A DNA stretch of 64,000 bases from Gemmatimonadota bacterium (lineage in GTDB: Bacteria > Gemmatimonadota > Gemmatimonadetes > Gemmatimonadales > Gemmatimonadaceae). Shown here one piece after another: positions 47,959 to 56,527 of this stretch. The stretch lies in NCBI GenBank assembly GCA_016714015.1, contig JADJNZ010000006.1, forward strand, positions 1 through 64,000, given 5' to 3'. The position numbers were made by a program, and so were the translations under genes. The notes under the pieces are model-generated. The model saw nothing but the letters and a program-made list of their open reading frames with translations. It was not told the DNA's origin and searched no databases. Positions within the stretch are counted from its first letter, which is position 1. Each line of letters starts with the position of its first letter.

Positions 47959-48651
47959 CTACGCCGCCTGCGGCAGCGGCGCCGCCTCCGAGTCGCGCAC
48001 GGCGGCGCCGCCGGTGAGCTGGTGGACGCGCTTCGCGGCGCGCCACTTCGCGAGCGTCTCCTCGTCGCCGTCGAACGCCGCCTTCACCACGGCGTCGAGC
48101 CGGTCGACCGCGTTGCGGCCGCGACGGATCTCCACCGCCAGGCCCGCGCGAGCGCCCACGTGCGCGCCGACCATCGCGGCCCGCTCGCTGAGCATCGCCT
48201 CGAGCTCGTCGCGCACGGCGGTGCACCGGGCGAGGAAGTCCGCCGGCAGGCCGTTGGCGATGAACACGGCCTCGAAGGGCCGAGCCGCGGTGATCATGCT
48301 CCCGCACGCCTGGAGGACCCTCGTCACCCCGAGGCCGGCCGGCGGCATCTTGATCGCGACCGGCATGCGCTCGTTGGAGTCCGAACCGAACTGCGCGCGC
48401 GCGATCGCCGCGATCGGGCGCATGTGCCGCACCAGCAACTGCCTGACCAGCTTCGCCATCACGTGCCGCTCCGCACGGCTGCGCGCGCTGCCGGTGAGCT
48501 GCATGCTGGCGTGTTCCCGGATGCGAGGCACCACCTCGTTCAGCGTCTCCGGCGCGGTGCCGTAACTCAGCGGCCCCGTGACCGGGTGCGCCACCGTGAA
48601 CGCCTGCACCCGCACGAACGTCTCGAGCAACTGCTTCTGCTTCGCGATCAT
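47959..48651 (-). CDS. Hypothetical mostly helical protein
   Basis: This 230-residue protein starts MIAKQKQLLETFVRVQAFTV. It is helical and rich in Ala/Arg/Val, with phrases such as ARSRAERHVMAKLVRQLLVR and AVEIRRGRNAVDRLDAVVKA, and no signal peptide or membrane segment. No family is recognised. ATG 48651 is taken as start. The upstream direction leads into the 21-bp repeat tract. Confidence 0.5.
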   Translation of the reverse strand: MIAKQKQLLETFVRVQAFTVAHPVTGPLSYGTAPETLNEVVPRIREHASMQLTGSARSRAERHVMAKLVRQLLVRHMRPIAAIARAQFGSDSNERMPVAIKMPPAGLGVTRVLQACGSMITAARPFEAVFIANGLPADFLARCTAVRDELEAMLSERAAMVGAHVGARAGLAVEIRRGRNAVDRLDAVVKAAFDGDEETLAKWRAAKRVHQLTGGAAVRDSEAAPLPQAA

Positions 48652-48769
48652 CTACTCCCCCTATGGTTGTGAGTGGACGCAATGGACCTGCCCTCCGCCC
48701 GCGTGCGTCCGCCACGGGCGGCGGATTCCCCGCTACCGCTTGCGGCGATCGTGCTCGCGCTCGCCTTCC

Positions 48770-49345
48770 TGTGCCTGGAAGTCGCGTTGTCGCGCATTGG
48801 AGTCGCGTCGCGGTTCATTGGAGTCGCGTCGCAGCGCATTCGAGTCGCCGTACAGCGCATGAGCAGTCGGCTCGGAGTCCGTCGGCGTCGATTCCCAGCG
48901 CACCGAAATCGCTTCGGAGCGCGTGGCACTCGTTTTGCTTCTCGCCGGGGTCGGAGCGCGCCGCAATTCAGTCGCGTCGGCGCTTATGGCAGTCTCCTCG
49001 CGGTTCATTGCCGTCGTCTCGCCGCTCAGAGCCGTCGGTTCGCACCTCGGATGACTCGCTTCGCAGTCGGTGGCAGTCGCCTCGCAGCTCGGTGCAGTCG
49101 CTTCGCAGCTCGGTACAGTCGCTTCGCAGCTCCGTGCAGTCGCTTCGCAGCTCCGTGCAGTCGCTTCACAGCTCCGTGCAGTCGCTTCGCAGCTCGGTGC
49201 AGTCGCTTCGCAGCTCGGTGCAGTCGCTTCACAGCTCGATGCAGTCGATTCGCAGTTCATGGGAGTCGCCTCGCAGGTGATGGGAGCCGCCTCGCAGCGC
49301 ATGAGAGCTGCCTTGTGGCTCGTGGGAGTCGCCTCGCAGCACATG
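48770..49345. repeat. Degenerate 21-bp (7-codon) tandem repeat tract
   Basis: Between about 49060 and 49290 the plus strand repeats a 21-base unit like gtcgcttcgcagctcggtgca many times with few changes, and a weaker 21-base periodicity reaches back to about 48770. All three plus frames and two minus frames stay open through it. The plus-strand ORF 49070-49519 reads as (GAVASQL)n heptads. The minus-strand ORF 48733-49344 reads as (CEATAPS)n and would be a 203-residue heptad-repeat protein from ATG 49344. Which strand is translated, if either, cannot be decided. Confidence 0.7.
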
Positions 49346-49495
49346 AGCGGTCGCGCCGGAGCTCATGGATGTCGCGTGGCGGTCGTTCGGACTCGGTTTC
49401 CGGTCCCTTCCACGCAACTGGCGGCGTCCTTACCCTGCTTGCCGCTGCGGCACCGGCCAGATCAGCGGAGGACTCACGTGATCGCCGGACTGTTC

Positions 49496-49612
49496 CCTCT
49501 ACTTGTATATCTGTTTTGAGGGTCGATTTCTATGAATGCCATTTTGGCGAGTTTTGTCGGCCAAACAGGCATTCATCCGAATTGGCCTTCCCGCCAGATA
49601 TACAAGTAGAGG
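49496..49612. repeat. AT-rich element with 18-bp perfect inverted ends
   Basis: The sequence cctctacttgtatatctg (49496-49513) reappears inverted at 49595-49612. Inside is a second inverted pair, gaatgcc (49534-49540) and ggcattc (49568-49574). The 117-bp unit is strikingly AT-rich in this genome. It could be a small miniature transposable element or a double operator/promoter region for the sigma-factor gene that begins 31 bp further on. No transposase is encoded. Confidence 0.6.
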
Positions 49613-49642
49613 CACTCGCTCCAACCTTTTCCCCAGACCCCC

Positions 49643-50355
49643 ATGCGACCGGCTCGCCAGAAGACCGAACGGAATGCCGCCATCCAGTTGGTCGGCGGCG
49701 CGTCGCCAGGGGGGCTCGCCGAGACCCGGACCGACACCCCCCCGGGACGCCGACCGAGACCCCGGTTGAGGCGGAGCGGCGCTTCGTCGAGGCGTACGAC
49801 CGGCTGTACGGACGTCTCCGGGACTACGCGGCGCGCTTCCTCGATCGCGACGCCGCCGAGGACGCCGTCGGGGAGGCGATGTCGGACCTCTGGACCCGGT
49901 GGGCGAGGCTCACACCCGAGCAGCGGACGGACCAGTACATCTTCGGCGTCGTGCACCACGTCGTGGTCGACACGCTCAAGGCTCAGGCCCCGAGAGTCTC
50001 GCTGGCCGATGCCGAAGAGGAGATCGACGCGCAGACCATGTCGGCCACCGAGCAGCCGACGCGCGTCTACACGGCCGCCGACGTCCTCGACCTTGCCCTC
50101 GCGGTCATGCCGCGGCAGCGCCGGGAGGTCCTACGCCGCATCCATGAGGAGCGCCGCAGCTACAAGGACGTCGCCGTCGCCCTAGGCCTGAGCGTCGGCA
50201 CGATCAACACGCACTACCGGCTGGCGATGGAGGATCTCCGCCGCGCCTTCACCCGCGCCGGCTTCCGCATCGACGACCTCAAGTCCGCCCGCCTGCTCAC
50301 CTCCAAGGTGGCCGCCTTCCCCGACGGCCCGGTACCTCGACTCCGCGCGAGCTGA
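49643..50355 (+). CDS. ECF-type RNA polymerase sigma factor, frameshift near its start
   Basis: The region 2 and region 4 helices are clear: ERRFVEAYDRLYGRLRDYAA, DAAEDAVGEAMSDLWTRW and, at the C-terminus, VMPRQRREVLRRIHEERRSY with the helix-turn-helix YKDVAVALGLSVGTINTHYR. The plausible start ATG 49643 (MRPARQKTERNAAIQLVGG) is in another frame. Adding one C to the seven-C run at about 49737 joins the two parts, so a homopolymer error is likely. No anti-sigma gene is adjacent. The AT-rich inverted-repeat element lies directly upstream. Confidence 0.75.
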
Positions 50356-50451
50356 CGCGGTCTGCCGGCGGATCATCGGGCTCCGCTGCAGGGCCTTGGC
50401 ACGGGCGTCCCCGACCCGGGATTCCAGCGTTAGATTCCCCGTCGCCGTAGG

Positions 50452-51486
50452 ATGAGCGACCATCCGCACCGGAGTCCCGTGTCCCAGCAGACCCAGACAG
50501 ACCAGCGTGACCTCGAGCTGCTCGCCCGCCTCGCCAAGGCGCGTGGCGAGATCGCGGCGCAGATCGGCCAGCGGATCGTCGGGCAGCACGAGATCGTCGA
50601 CAACATGATCTCGGCCATCCTCGGCGGCGGCCATGTGCTGCTGGTGGGCGTGCCGGGGTTGGCGAAGACGCTGCTGATCCAGACCATCGCGCAGGCGCTC
50701 GACATGGAGTTCTCGCGCATCCAGTTCACGCCCGACCTCATGCCGAGCGACATCACCGGCACCGAGCTGCTCGAGGAGGACCACGGGACGGGCAAGCGCT
50801 CGTTCATCTTCTCGAAGGGTCCGGTGTTCGGGAACATCGTCCTCGCCGACGAGATCAACCGCGCCCCACCGAAGACGCAGGCCGCGCTGCTGCAGGCGAT
50901 GCAGGAGAAGACGGTGACGGTGGCCGGCAAGACGTACGTCCCGCCCGACCCGTTCTTCGTGCTCGCGACGCAGAACCCGATCGAGCAGGAAGGCACGTAC
51001 CACCTCCCCGAGGCGCAGCTCGACCGCTTCATGTACGAGCTGCGGATGGGCTATCCGAGCGTGGACGAGGAGGAGATGATCGTCTCCTCGACGACGGGCG
51101 TGATGAAGGGCGACGTGAAGCCGGTGCTCCCGGCGGAGACCATCCGCGAGATGCAGCGCCTGGTGCGCCGCATCCCGGCGCCGCCGTCGCTCGTGAGCTA
51201 CGCGGTGGGCCTGGCGCGCGCGACGCGTCCGGACGACCCGAGCGCGACGGCGCTGGTGAAGAAGTACGTCTCGTTCGGCGCCGGCCCGCGCGCCGGCCAG
51301 AACCTTGTGTTGGGCGCCAAGAGCCGCGCGGCGATGGACGGCCGCAGCGTGCCCGACCTCGAGGATGTGGATGCCGTCGCGTTCTCCGTGCTCCGACACC
51401 GCGTGGTGATGAACTTCCAGGCGGAGGCGGAAGGAGTGGGGATCGAGAAGGTGCTCGCGCTCGGGGGACGGGGCCGGAAGGGCTGA
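50452..51486 (+). CDS. MoxR-family AAA+ ATPase
   Basis: This 344-residue protein has HVLLVGVPGLAKTLLIQTIA (Walker A), GNIVLADEINRAPPKTQAAL (Walker B plus MoxR signature), LATQNPIEQEGTYHLPEAQL (sensor 1 region) and LDRFMYELRMGYPS. MoxR ATPases act as chaperones for assembly or activation of metalloenzymes and envelope proteins, usually with a DUF58 and VWA partner. None is found downstream here. ATG 50452 is listed; GTG 50479 with GGAG in front is an alternative. Confidence 0.9.
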   Translation: MSDHPHRSPVSQQTQTDQRDLELLARLAKARGEIAAQIGQRIVGQHEIVDNMISAILGGGHVLLVGVPGLAKTLLIQTIAQALDMEFSRIQFTPDLMPSDITGTELLEEDHGTGKRSFIFSKGPVFGNIVLADEINRAPPKTQAALLQAMQEKTVTVAGKTYVPPDPFFVLATQNPIEQEGTYHLPEAQLDRFMYELRMGYPSVDEEEMIVSSTTGVMKGDVKPVLPAETIREMQRLVRRIPAPPSLVSYAVGLARATRPDDPSATALVKKYVSFGAGPRAGQNLVLGAKSRAAMDGRSVPDLEDVDAVAFSVLRHRVVMNFQAEAEGVGIEKVLALGGRGRKG

Positions 51487-51675
51487 GGCCGCGTTCACGC
51501 GGGATTCGAGGGGGACGGAATGCGCTGGTCGCATCCCGCCCCCCTTTTCCGTCTCGTGGGAAGGTTGCCGTGCTCGGCCGGTGACGGTACTCTCTGCCCC
51601 CGGGCAGGGTCGGTGACGGTGCGATGACGGCGGCACAACAACATGGGACCGGACGGCTACCGGGGAGGGAGCCAG

Positions 51676-54600
51676 GTGATCGAGGTTCGGACGCTTGGGG
51701 CGGCAGAGATCGTGGTCGGGCGGAAGCGCCTGACGCCGAAGACGGAGGGGCTGTTCGCGCTTGCGGTCTACCTGTGCGTGCGGGCGGGGGAGCCGTCGTC
51801 GCGGGATGCGTTGTGCGAGATGTTCTGGCCGGGGTCGGATCCGGTCAAGGCGAGGCACAATCTGCGGCAGATGTTGTATCGGTTGCGGCAGGCGGGGATT
51901 GAGACGTTGGAGGACGGTGACCTCATCTCCATTCCCGCCAGCTCGGTGCGATGCGACCTCACAGGTTTGGCAGAGAAGAACCCCGCACTGACGGTTGATG
52001 ACTACTCGGAACAAGCGGCGACCTTCCTTCCGCACTTCGATCCCCAGCTCGCGGGGGAGTACGCCCGCTGGCTTGAGCAAGTACGCGCCTCCGTCGCGAC
52101 ACGCTTCCGCGCAGCAACACTGCGCAAGGTCGCCTTGGCACGTTCCGAAGGGCGTTGGCCCGAGGTCGAGCGCTTGGCTGACCTCCTGCTCCTATCCGAT
52201 CCGCTCAACGAGGAGGGGACGCTTGCGAAGGCGGAGAGCATCGCGATGACCGGATCGAAAGCCATTGCAGTCGAACTGTTGGACAGGTATGTCGACGAGC
52301 TCGGCGACCTCTCCAATCGCATTGCGTTCCCTGCGATGGTACTGCGCCGGCGCATAACGGATCGGGTAGTGGACCGGAACGCACGCTCGGCATCGCACGT
52401 GCCACTTGTTGGTCGGGCGCATCCGATGCGCCGTCTCACGGCATTGATCGAGCAGGCCGTGGGGGGAAATGGTGGCTCCTTGGTACTCCACGGGGCCCCC
52501 GGCATCGGCAAGTCGCGACTCTGCGAGGAAATCAGCAACTACGCGATCCTCAAGGGGTTCCGAGCAGTCGCCGTTCGAGCGGATGACGCGCGCGCCGACC
52601 TGCCCCTGGGACTCGCAGTCGCGACAGCATCCGCGTTCCATGACCTACCCGGCGCCGCCGCCGCCGATCCTGCCGCGATGGCTCTTGTTCGTCGCCTCGT
52701 TGAGAACGCCACCTCAGCAAACTCAGACATCGTTGGATCTGCCGCGAACATCTCTCTGGACCAGATCGCATGGGCTCTCGCGACGGTGGCGCTCTCAGTC
52801 GCCGAGGAAGGCCCTGTGTTCGTCCACTTCGACGACCTTCACAATGCAGACCCCGCTTCCCTGGTCGCGATCCAGCACCTTCTTGCACTGCGGCATCGAG
52901 CTCCTCTCGTTGCTGTTGGCACTGCACGCTCGCACTGGATAGCCGAAAGTTCCGACTCCGGTGCGGGTCGTCTGACCGCGGCTCGCATCCACATCCCCCC
53001 ACTGACTCTCGACGAGTCACGCGAGCTGGCGGCGTCCTTTGCCAACTCTACTTCACGGGCTCTCTCGGCTGAGGACGGCGAGCGACTCGCGCTCATTGGG
53101 GGCGGCAACCCACTCTTCATCAAGGAACTCACGGCGCACACACCTGACGCACTCGAGACGGGCGCGCGAACACTCACGCTGACATCCCTTATCGAGGAGC
53201 GTTGCGCACTACTAAGCCAGAGCCAGGTTCGCCTACTTCGGCTCATTCTTCTCCTAGGACCCTTTGCGACGCCGCCGAGACTATTCGCTCTTTCGCGAGC
53301 GGGCGCTGCGCCCGTGAGCACCGATGTTGAGGCGCTCGAGAACGACGGCCTGCTGTCGCTTTCCACCGAAGGCATCCTCGGCCTTCACGAATGTTGGCGC
53401 GAAGCGGTCGACCACGAGATGCCGCGGGCCACCAGAGCCGCTCTTGCGTACGAATGCGCACACGAGCTCACCACCGCACCTGTCAATGCCGTCGGCCCCC
53501 AGAGCGAGTGGCATCTTGGCCACCTCTTCTCAATCGCTGGCAGCCGCTCGGAGGCGATCGCCTGCTTCAGCGGTTCCGGCGCACGGCTCGTTTCGATCGG
53601 ACTTCCAGCCCTCGGGGCACAGGCATTCACAAAGGCACTTGACCTTGCGAACGACCCATCCGACGTCGCAAGAATCAGCATTGACCTCGCCGCAGCACAA
53701 CTGGGCGCCGATCAGTCAGCCGCCGCCGTCCTGTCTTGCCAAGCCGGACTGCGCTCCTTGCCTCGTCACTCGGAGAACTATGCCGCGCGTCGCGCGGAAG
53801 CCATCGCAATCCTAGCAGAAGCAAAATGGCGAGCGCACAACGGTGCTCTCGAAGAAATCGACGAGCTTCTTGCGCTCTCCCATGACCGTGCGGTTCCTGC
53901 TGAACAGAGACACCGATGCGCCAACGTTGGCATCCGCATCGCGTGCAACCATGATCGCTCCCTCGCGAAACAGTTTCTCTCTTCCTCACACGACGCAGCG
54001 GTCGACGAATCGACTGAGTGGCTTCAGTTGTGGACACAGTTGATCTTCGAGGCGGAGTTTGGTACACCGATCGCCGTACGCCTTCTGGTAGACCGACTGA
54101 GTTCTCCGGAGCTTCCACTATTGGTCGGCCACAATCGCGCGGTGGTCCTACGACACGCTGCAGTGGCCATGCGCATCGTCGGTGATGTGGAGCGCGCGGT
54201 TGAACTCGCGCGCAGTTCAGTTGCGGTGGCGCTCGACGCAGGCGTTCCCTCGGCCGCCGCCAGCGCGGCATTGGGCTTGGCATTCGGGTACCTCGACGCC
54301 GGGGTCCCCGAAGAAGCGAAGAACTGGATCGATCGGGCGCAACACTGGAGCGAGGGCGTGATGAGCGATGAACGAGATCGAGCTCTCCGGCACGCGGCCG
54401 CTCGGTACCTAACTGCAGTGGGGCAGTGCAGCGAAGCAGTTCGTCTCTACTCAGATCGGTGCGAGAGCGTCTTCGATGACGTCATGAGTCAGAGGCGTGC
54501 AGTCGAGTCAGCCTGCATTGCACTGGCTGCTGCCCAATCGGGGAACCGATCTCTGGCCCTCAGGGCACTTGAGACGGCGGAGAAAGGGGTCCGGGAATCC

Positions 54601-54774
54601 GCAGCGCACTGGGCACTGGACTCCGCAGCAGACTCAGTAGTCGCGGCACTGCGGGCGCTTGGGTTCGACGGCCGCGCGGACGCTCTTCGCGCCGACTATC
54701 TCGTTCGCAGGACCACTAATCGTCAAGGTCCGATAGCGTCCGCCTTCCTCGAACTCCGCCGACACGCGTGCTAG
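51676..54774 (+). CDS. BTAD/AAA-ATPase transcriptional regulator, SARP/LAL-like
   Basis: This 1,032-residue protein begins with an OmpR/SARP-like winged helix (EVRTLGAAEIVVGRKRLTPK, with SSRDALCEMFWPGSDPVKAR), a bacterial transcriptional activator domain (DDYSEQAATFLPHFDP and following), then a STAND-type ATPase with Walker A (LVLHGAPGIGKSRLCEEI) and Walker B (GPVFVHFDDLHNADPASL), and a long TPR-like helical C-terminus. I prefer GTG 51676 because GGGGAGGG lies seven bases before it; ATG 51643 is also in frame. Codon usage is visibly less GC-biased than in neighbouring genes. It converges with the HD-GYP gene. Confidence 0.8.
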   Translation: MIEVRTLGAAEIVVGRKRLTPKTEGLFALAVYLCVRAGEPSSRDALCEMFWPGSDPVKARHNLRQMLYRLRQAGIETLEDGDLISIPASSVRCDLTGLAEKNPALTVDDYSEQAATFLPHFDPQLAGEYARWLEQVRASVATRFRAATLRKVALARSEGRWPEVERLADLLLLSDPLNEEGTLAKAESIAMTGSKAIAVELLDRYVDELGDLSNRIAFPAMVLRRRITDRVVDRNARSASHVPLVGRAHPMRRLTALIEQAVGGNGGSLVLHGAPGIGKSRLCEEISNYAILKGFRAVAVRADDARADLPLGLAVATASAFHDLPGAAAADPAAMALVRRLVENATSANSDIVGSAANISLDQIAWALATVALSVAEEGPVFVHFDDLHNADPASLVAIQHLLALRHRAPLVAVGTARSHWIAESSDSGAGRLTAARIHIPPLTLDESRELAASFANSTSRALSAEDGERLALIGGGNPLFIKELTAHTPDALETGARTLTLTSLIEERCALLSQSQVRLLRLILLLGPFATPPRLFALSRAGAAPVSTDVEALENDGLLSLSTEGILGLHECWREAVDHEMPRATRAALAYECAHELTTAPVNAVGPQSEWHLGHLFSIAGSRSEAIACFSGSGARLVSIGLPALGAQAFTKALDLANDPSDVARISIDLAAAQLGADQSAAAVLSCQAGLRSLPRHSENYAARRAEAIAILAEAKWRAHNGALEEIDELLALSHDRAVPAEQRHRCANVGIRIACNHDRSLAKQFLSSSHDAAVDESTEWLQLWTQLIFEAEFGTPIAVRLLVDRLSSPELPLLVGHNRAVVLRHAAVAMRIVGDVERAVELARSSVAVALDAGVPSAAASAALGLAFGYLDAGVPEEAKNWIDRAQHWSEGVMSDERDRALRHAAARYLTAVGQCSEAVRLYSDRCESVFDDVMSQRRAVESACIALAAAQSGNRSLALRALETAEKGVRESAAHWALDSAADSVVAALRALGFDGRADALRADYLVRRTTNRQGPIASAFLELRRHAC

Positions 54775-54792
54775 GCTACCGCGCGATTCGGG

Positions 54793-56130
54793 TCAGGCGC
54801 GAGATGAGTTGCGCGACGCTGCCGTGATCTGAATGACATCGGATCGCGACGGCGCCACCGGGTACTCGGTTGTCGCGATCCGAATCTCGCGCACCACTTC
54901 CGCCCATGCGACAGGCAAGAGAATAGCTTCGCACAGCTGAGGATCGAACTGCCTCCCGCTCTCTGCGGCAATCTCCGCGCGCACGATGTCGGGACCGAGT
55001 GCCTCGCGATAAGGACGTGAGGTGCTCATCGCGTCAATGGTGTCCGCGAGCGCAATGATGCGCGCACCGATGGGAATCTCGTCTTCCTTCAGGCGCTTGG
55101 GATAGCCGCGACCGTGCCACGATTCGTGGTGAGCTTCGACGAGTGGTACGAGGTCGAGGAAGTGCGTGACCTTTCCGATGAGCCGCGCCCCTTTCTCCGG
55201 GTGAGATTTCATGATCTCGAACTCGGCGTCGGTCAAGCGTCCCGGCTTTCGAAGGATAGGCGCGAACTCTTCGTGAATCTTTCCGACGTCGTGCAACAGC
55301 GCAGCGATGGCGATCCGATCGACTTGCTTTCCGCTCATTCCGGACGCTCGAGCGATTACACGCGCGAACCGCGAGACTCGTTGCGAGTGCCCAGACGTGT
55401 ACGGATCTCGCGCTTCGATTGCGGCGACCATCAACTGCAACAGCTCCTCGTTCATCTTCTCCAGCGCGACATTTGTCTTGTAGAGCTGTCGCACACCGAG
55501 CATCGGGAGAGCGAGCGCCGCAGCAACGAGTGCGCCGCCGCGCACATACACCTCTGCAAAGACGTAGATCAGGGGGAACGCAAGCAGATCGTAGATGATC
55601 GACGACTGCATGTGTCGATACCAGGTCGACCGCGTGTCGCGACCAGCCGAGATAGCGATAACCGTGCTAACGGCGAGCTTGTTGAGACTCAGGAATGAGC
55701 CGACAAGCACCGACAGGGCGACCAGCGACGGTCGCGCGTCGAGCACCGACTCGCCTCCTACCAACAGGTATGCGACGATCGCAATTGCCTGGGCGAAGAC
55801 GAACTGTGAGACGTTGAAGATGGCCTTCAACGGCGCGCGGCGAGCAATTAGCTCAGCTCCGGACACACCGACGAGCACCGTGGCGACTGCTGCCGCGTTC
55901 GGCGCCACTAGAGCAACGCTCAGATACGGCAAGAACCCGATGTTCCCCGTCGTGGCAGCAGAGGTCTGATACCCCAGCGCCGAGGCGAGCAGGCCGAGCA
56001 TGATGAAGAATCCGGCCGCTTCCCAGTGGCGCGCATCGGGCGCAGCCGACAAGAGAAGCACCGCAACCGCCGACGAGAAGGCGCCGATTGCGACCATCGT
56101 TACGATCGTGCTTAGCCGTTTCTCACTCAT
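54793..56130 (-). CDS. Membrane HD-GYP phosphodiesterase-like protein
   Basis: This 445-residue protein has seven or so membrane helices in residues 1-220 (LSTIVTMVAIGAFSSAVAVL onward), a short linker, and a complete HD-GYP domain: GHSQRVSRFARVIARA, IAALLHDVGKIHEEF, KSHPEKGARLIGKV, EAHHESWHGRGYPKRLKEDE and ARIIALADTIDAMSTSRPY. HD-GYP proteins hydrolyse cyclic di-GMP. The membrane part is a putative sensor resembling MASE-type modules. A 23-codon ORF with a perfect ribosome binding site lies 44 bp upstream on the same strand and is probably cotranscribed. Confidence 0.88.
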   Translation of the reverse strand: MSEKRLSTIVTMVAIGAFSSAVAVLLLSAAPDARHWEAAGFFIMLGLLASALGYQTSAATTGNIGFLPYLSVALVAPNAAAVATVLVGVSGAELIARRAPLKAIFNVSQFVFAQAIAIVAYLLVGGESVLDARPSLVALSVLVGSFLSLNKLAVSTVIAISAGRDTRSTWYRHMQSSIIYDLLAFPLIYVFAEVYVRGGALVAAALALPMLGVRQLYKTNVALEKMNEELLQLMVAAIEARDPYTSGHSQRVSRFARVIARASGMSGKQVDRIAIAALLHDVGKIHEEFAPILRKPGRLTDAEFEIMKSHPEKGARLIGKVTHFLDLVPLVEAHHESWHGRGYPKRLKEDEIPIGARIIALADTIDAMSTSRPYREALGPDIVRAEIAAESGRQFDPQLCEAILLPVAWAEVVREIRIATTEYPVAPSRSDVIQITAASRNSSRA

Positions 56131-56174
56131 GTGATTTCAAGGGAAGCGAGGACCCCCCGTCCTCTTTCAACTAC

Positions 56175-56246
56175 TCAACTCCAGACGATCGAATCGCCCA
56201 GCACCAGCGCGCAGATCGCGCTAACCAGCGACGTGATGATCGACAT
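56175..56246 (-). CDS. 23-residue hydrophobic small ORF with perfect Shine-Dalgarno
   Basis: ATG 56246 is preceded, six bases upstream, by GGAGGTGA, a full anti-SD match that is rare in this window. The product MSIITSLVSAICALVLGDS plus IVWS is a single hydrophobic helix with one Cys, too short for ORF callers. It lies 44 bp before the HD-GYP gene in the same direction. It could be a regulatory leader peptide, a small membrane protein modulating the HD-GYP sensor, or a signalling peptide. All three are inference. Confidence 0.55.
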   Translation of the reverse strand: MSIITSLVSAICALVLGDSIVWS

Positions 56247-56273
56247 TGAGAATCACCTCCCTTCGTAGAGATG

Positions 56274-56290
56274 GACCGAATATTCCGGTC
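56274..56290. promoter_or_regulatory. Near-palindrome upstream of the small ORF
   Basis: GACCGAATATTCCGGTC is a 17-base near-palindrome (GACCG/CGGTC arms around AATATT), 28 bases before the small ORF start and thus in promoter position for the small ORF/HD-GYP unit. A dimeric regulator could bind here. Confidence 0.4.
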
Positions 56291-56348
56291 GGCCATTCCA
56301 CTTAGTTCGGCTCCGCTCATGCGTCCCGTGTGACGCGTACCGCTCGGT

Positions 56349-56371
56349 TCTCTCCGCTATGGAGAGAACGG
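56349..56371. promoter_or_regulatory. Hairpin in the spacer before the small ORF
   Basis: GTTCTCTCC and GGAGAGAAC form a perfect nine-base stem with a five-base loop. On the minus strand no T tract follows, so it is a weak candidate terminator for the upstream gene or a leader hairpin. I see no match to known cyclic di-GMP riboswitch cores around it. Confidence 0.35.
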
Positions 56372-56527
56372 GGGGTTCCCTTGCTCCTCTCTGTTCAGGT
56401 GAAATCCTTCACCCGCACGAGCACTTGCCTGCTTTCCCGTACTCCTTACCCCTTCTGGCACCGACGCGGCGCCAGGGATTCACCCCGACGCCGCGCGCGT
56501 TGACCTCGTCTTCCCCTTCCCTATCCC

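Noticed and set aside
49060..49290. 21-bp repeats considered as a CRISPR array
   Set aside because: Units are contiguous without unique spacers and drift gradually, so this is a coding-type tandem repeat.
56247..56527. Cyclic di-GMP riboswitch upstream of the HD-GYP gene
   Set aside because: No recognisable GEMM-type core; only a simple hairpin and a palindrome are visible.
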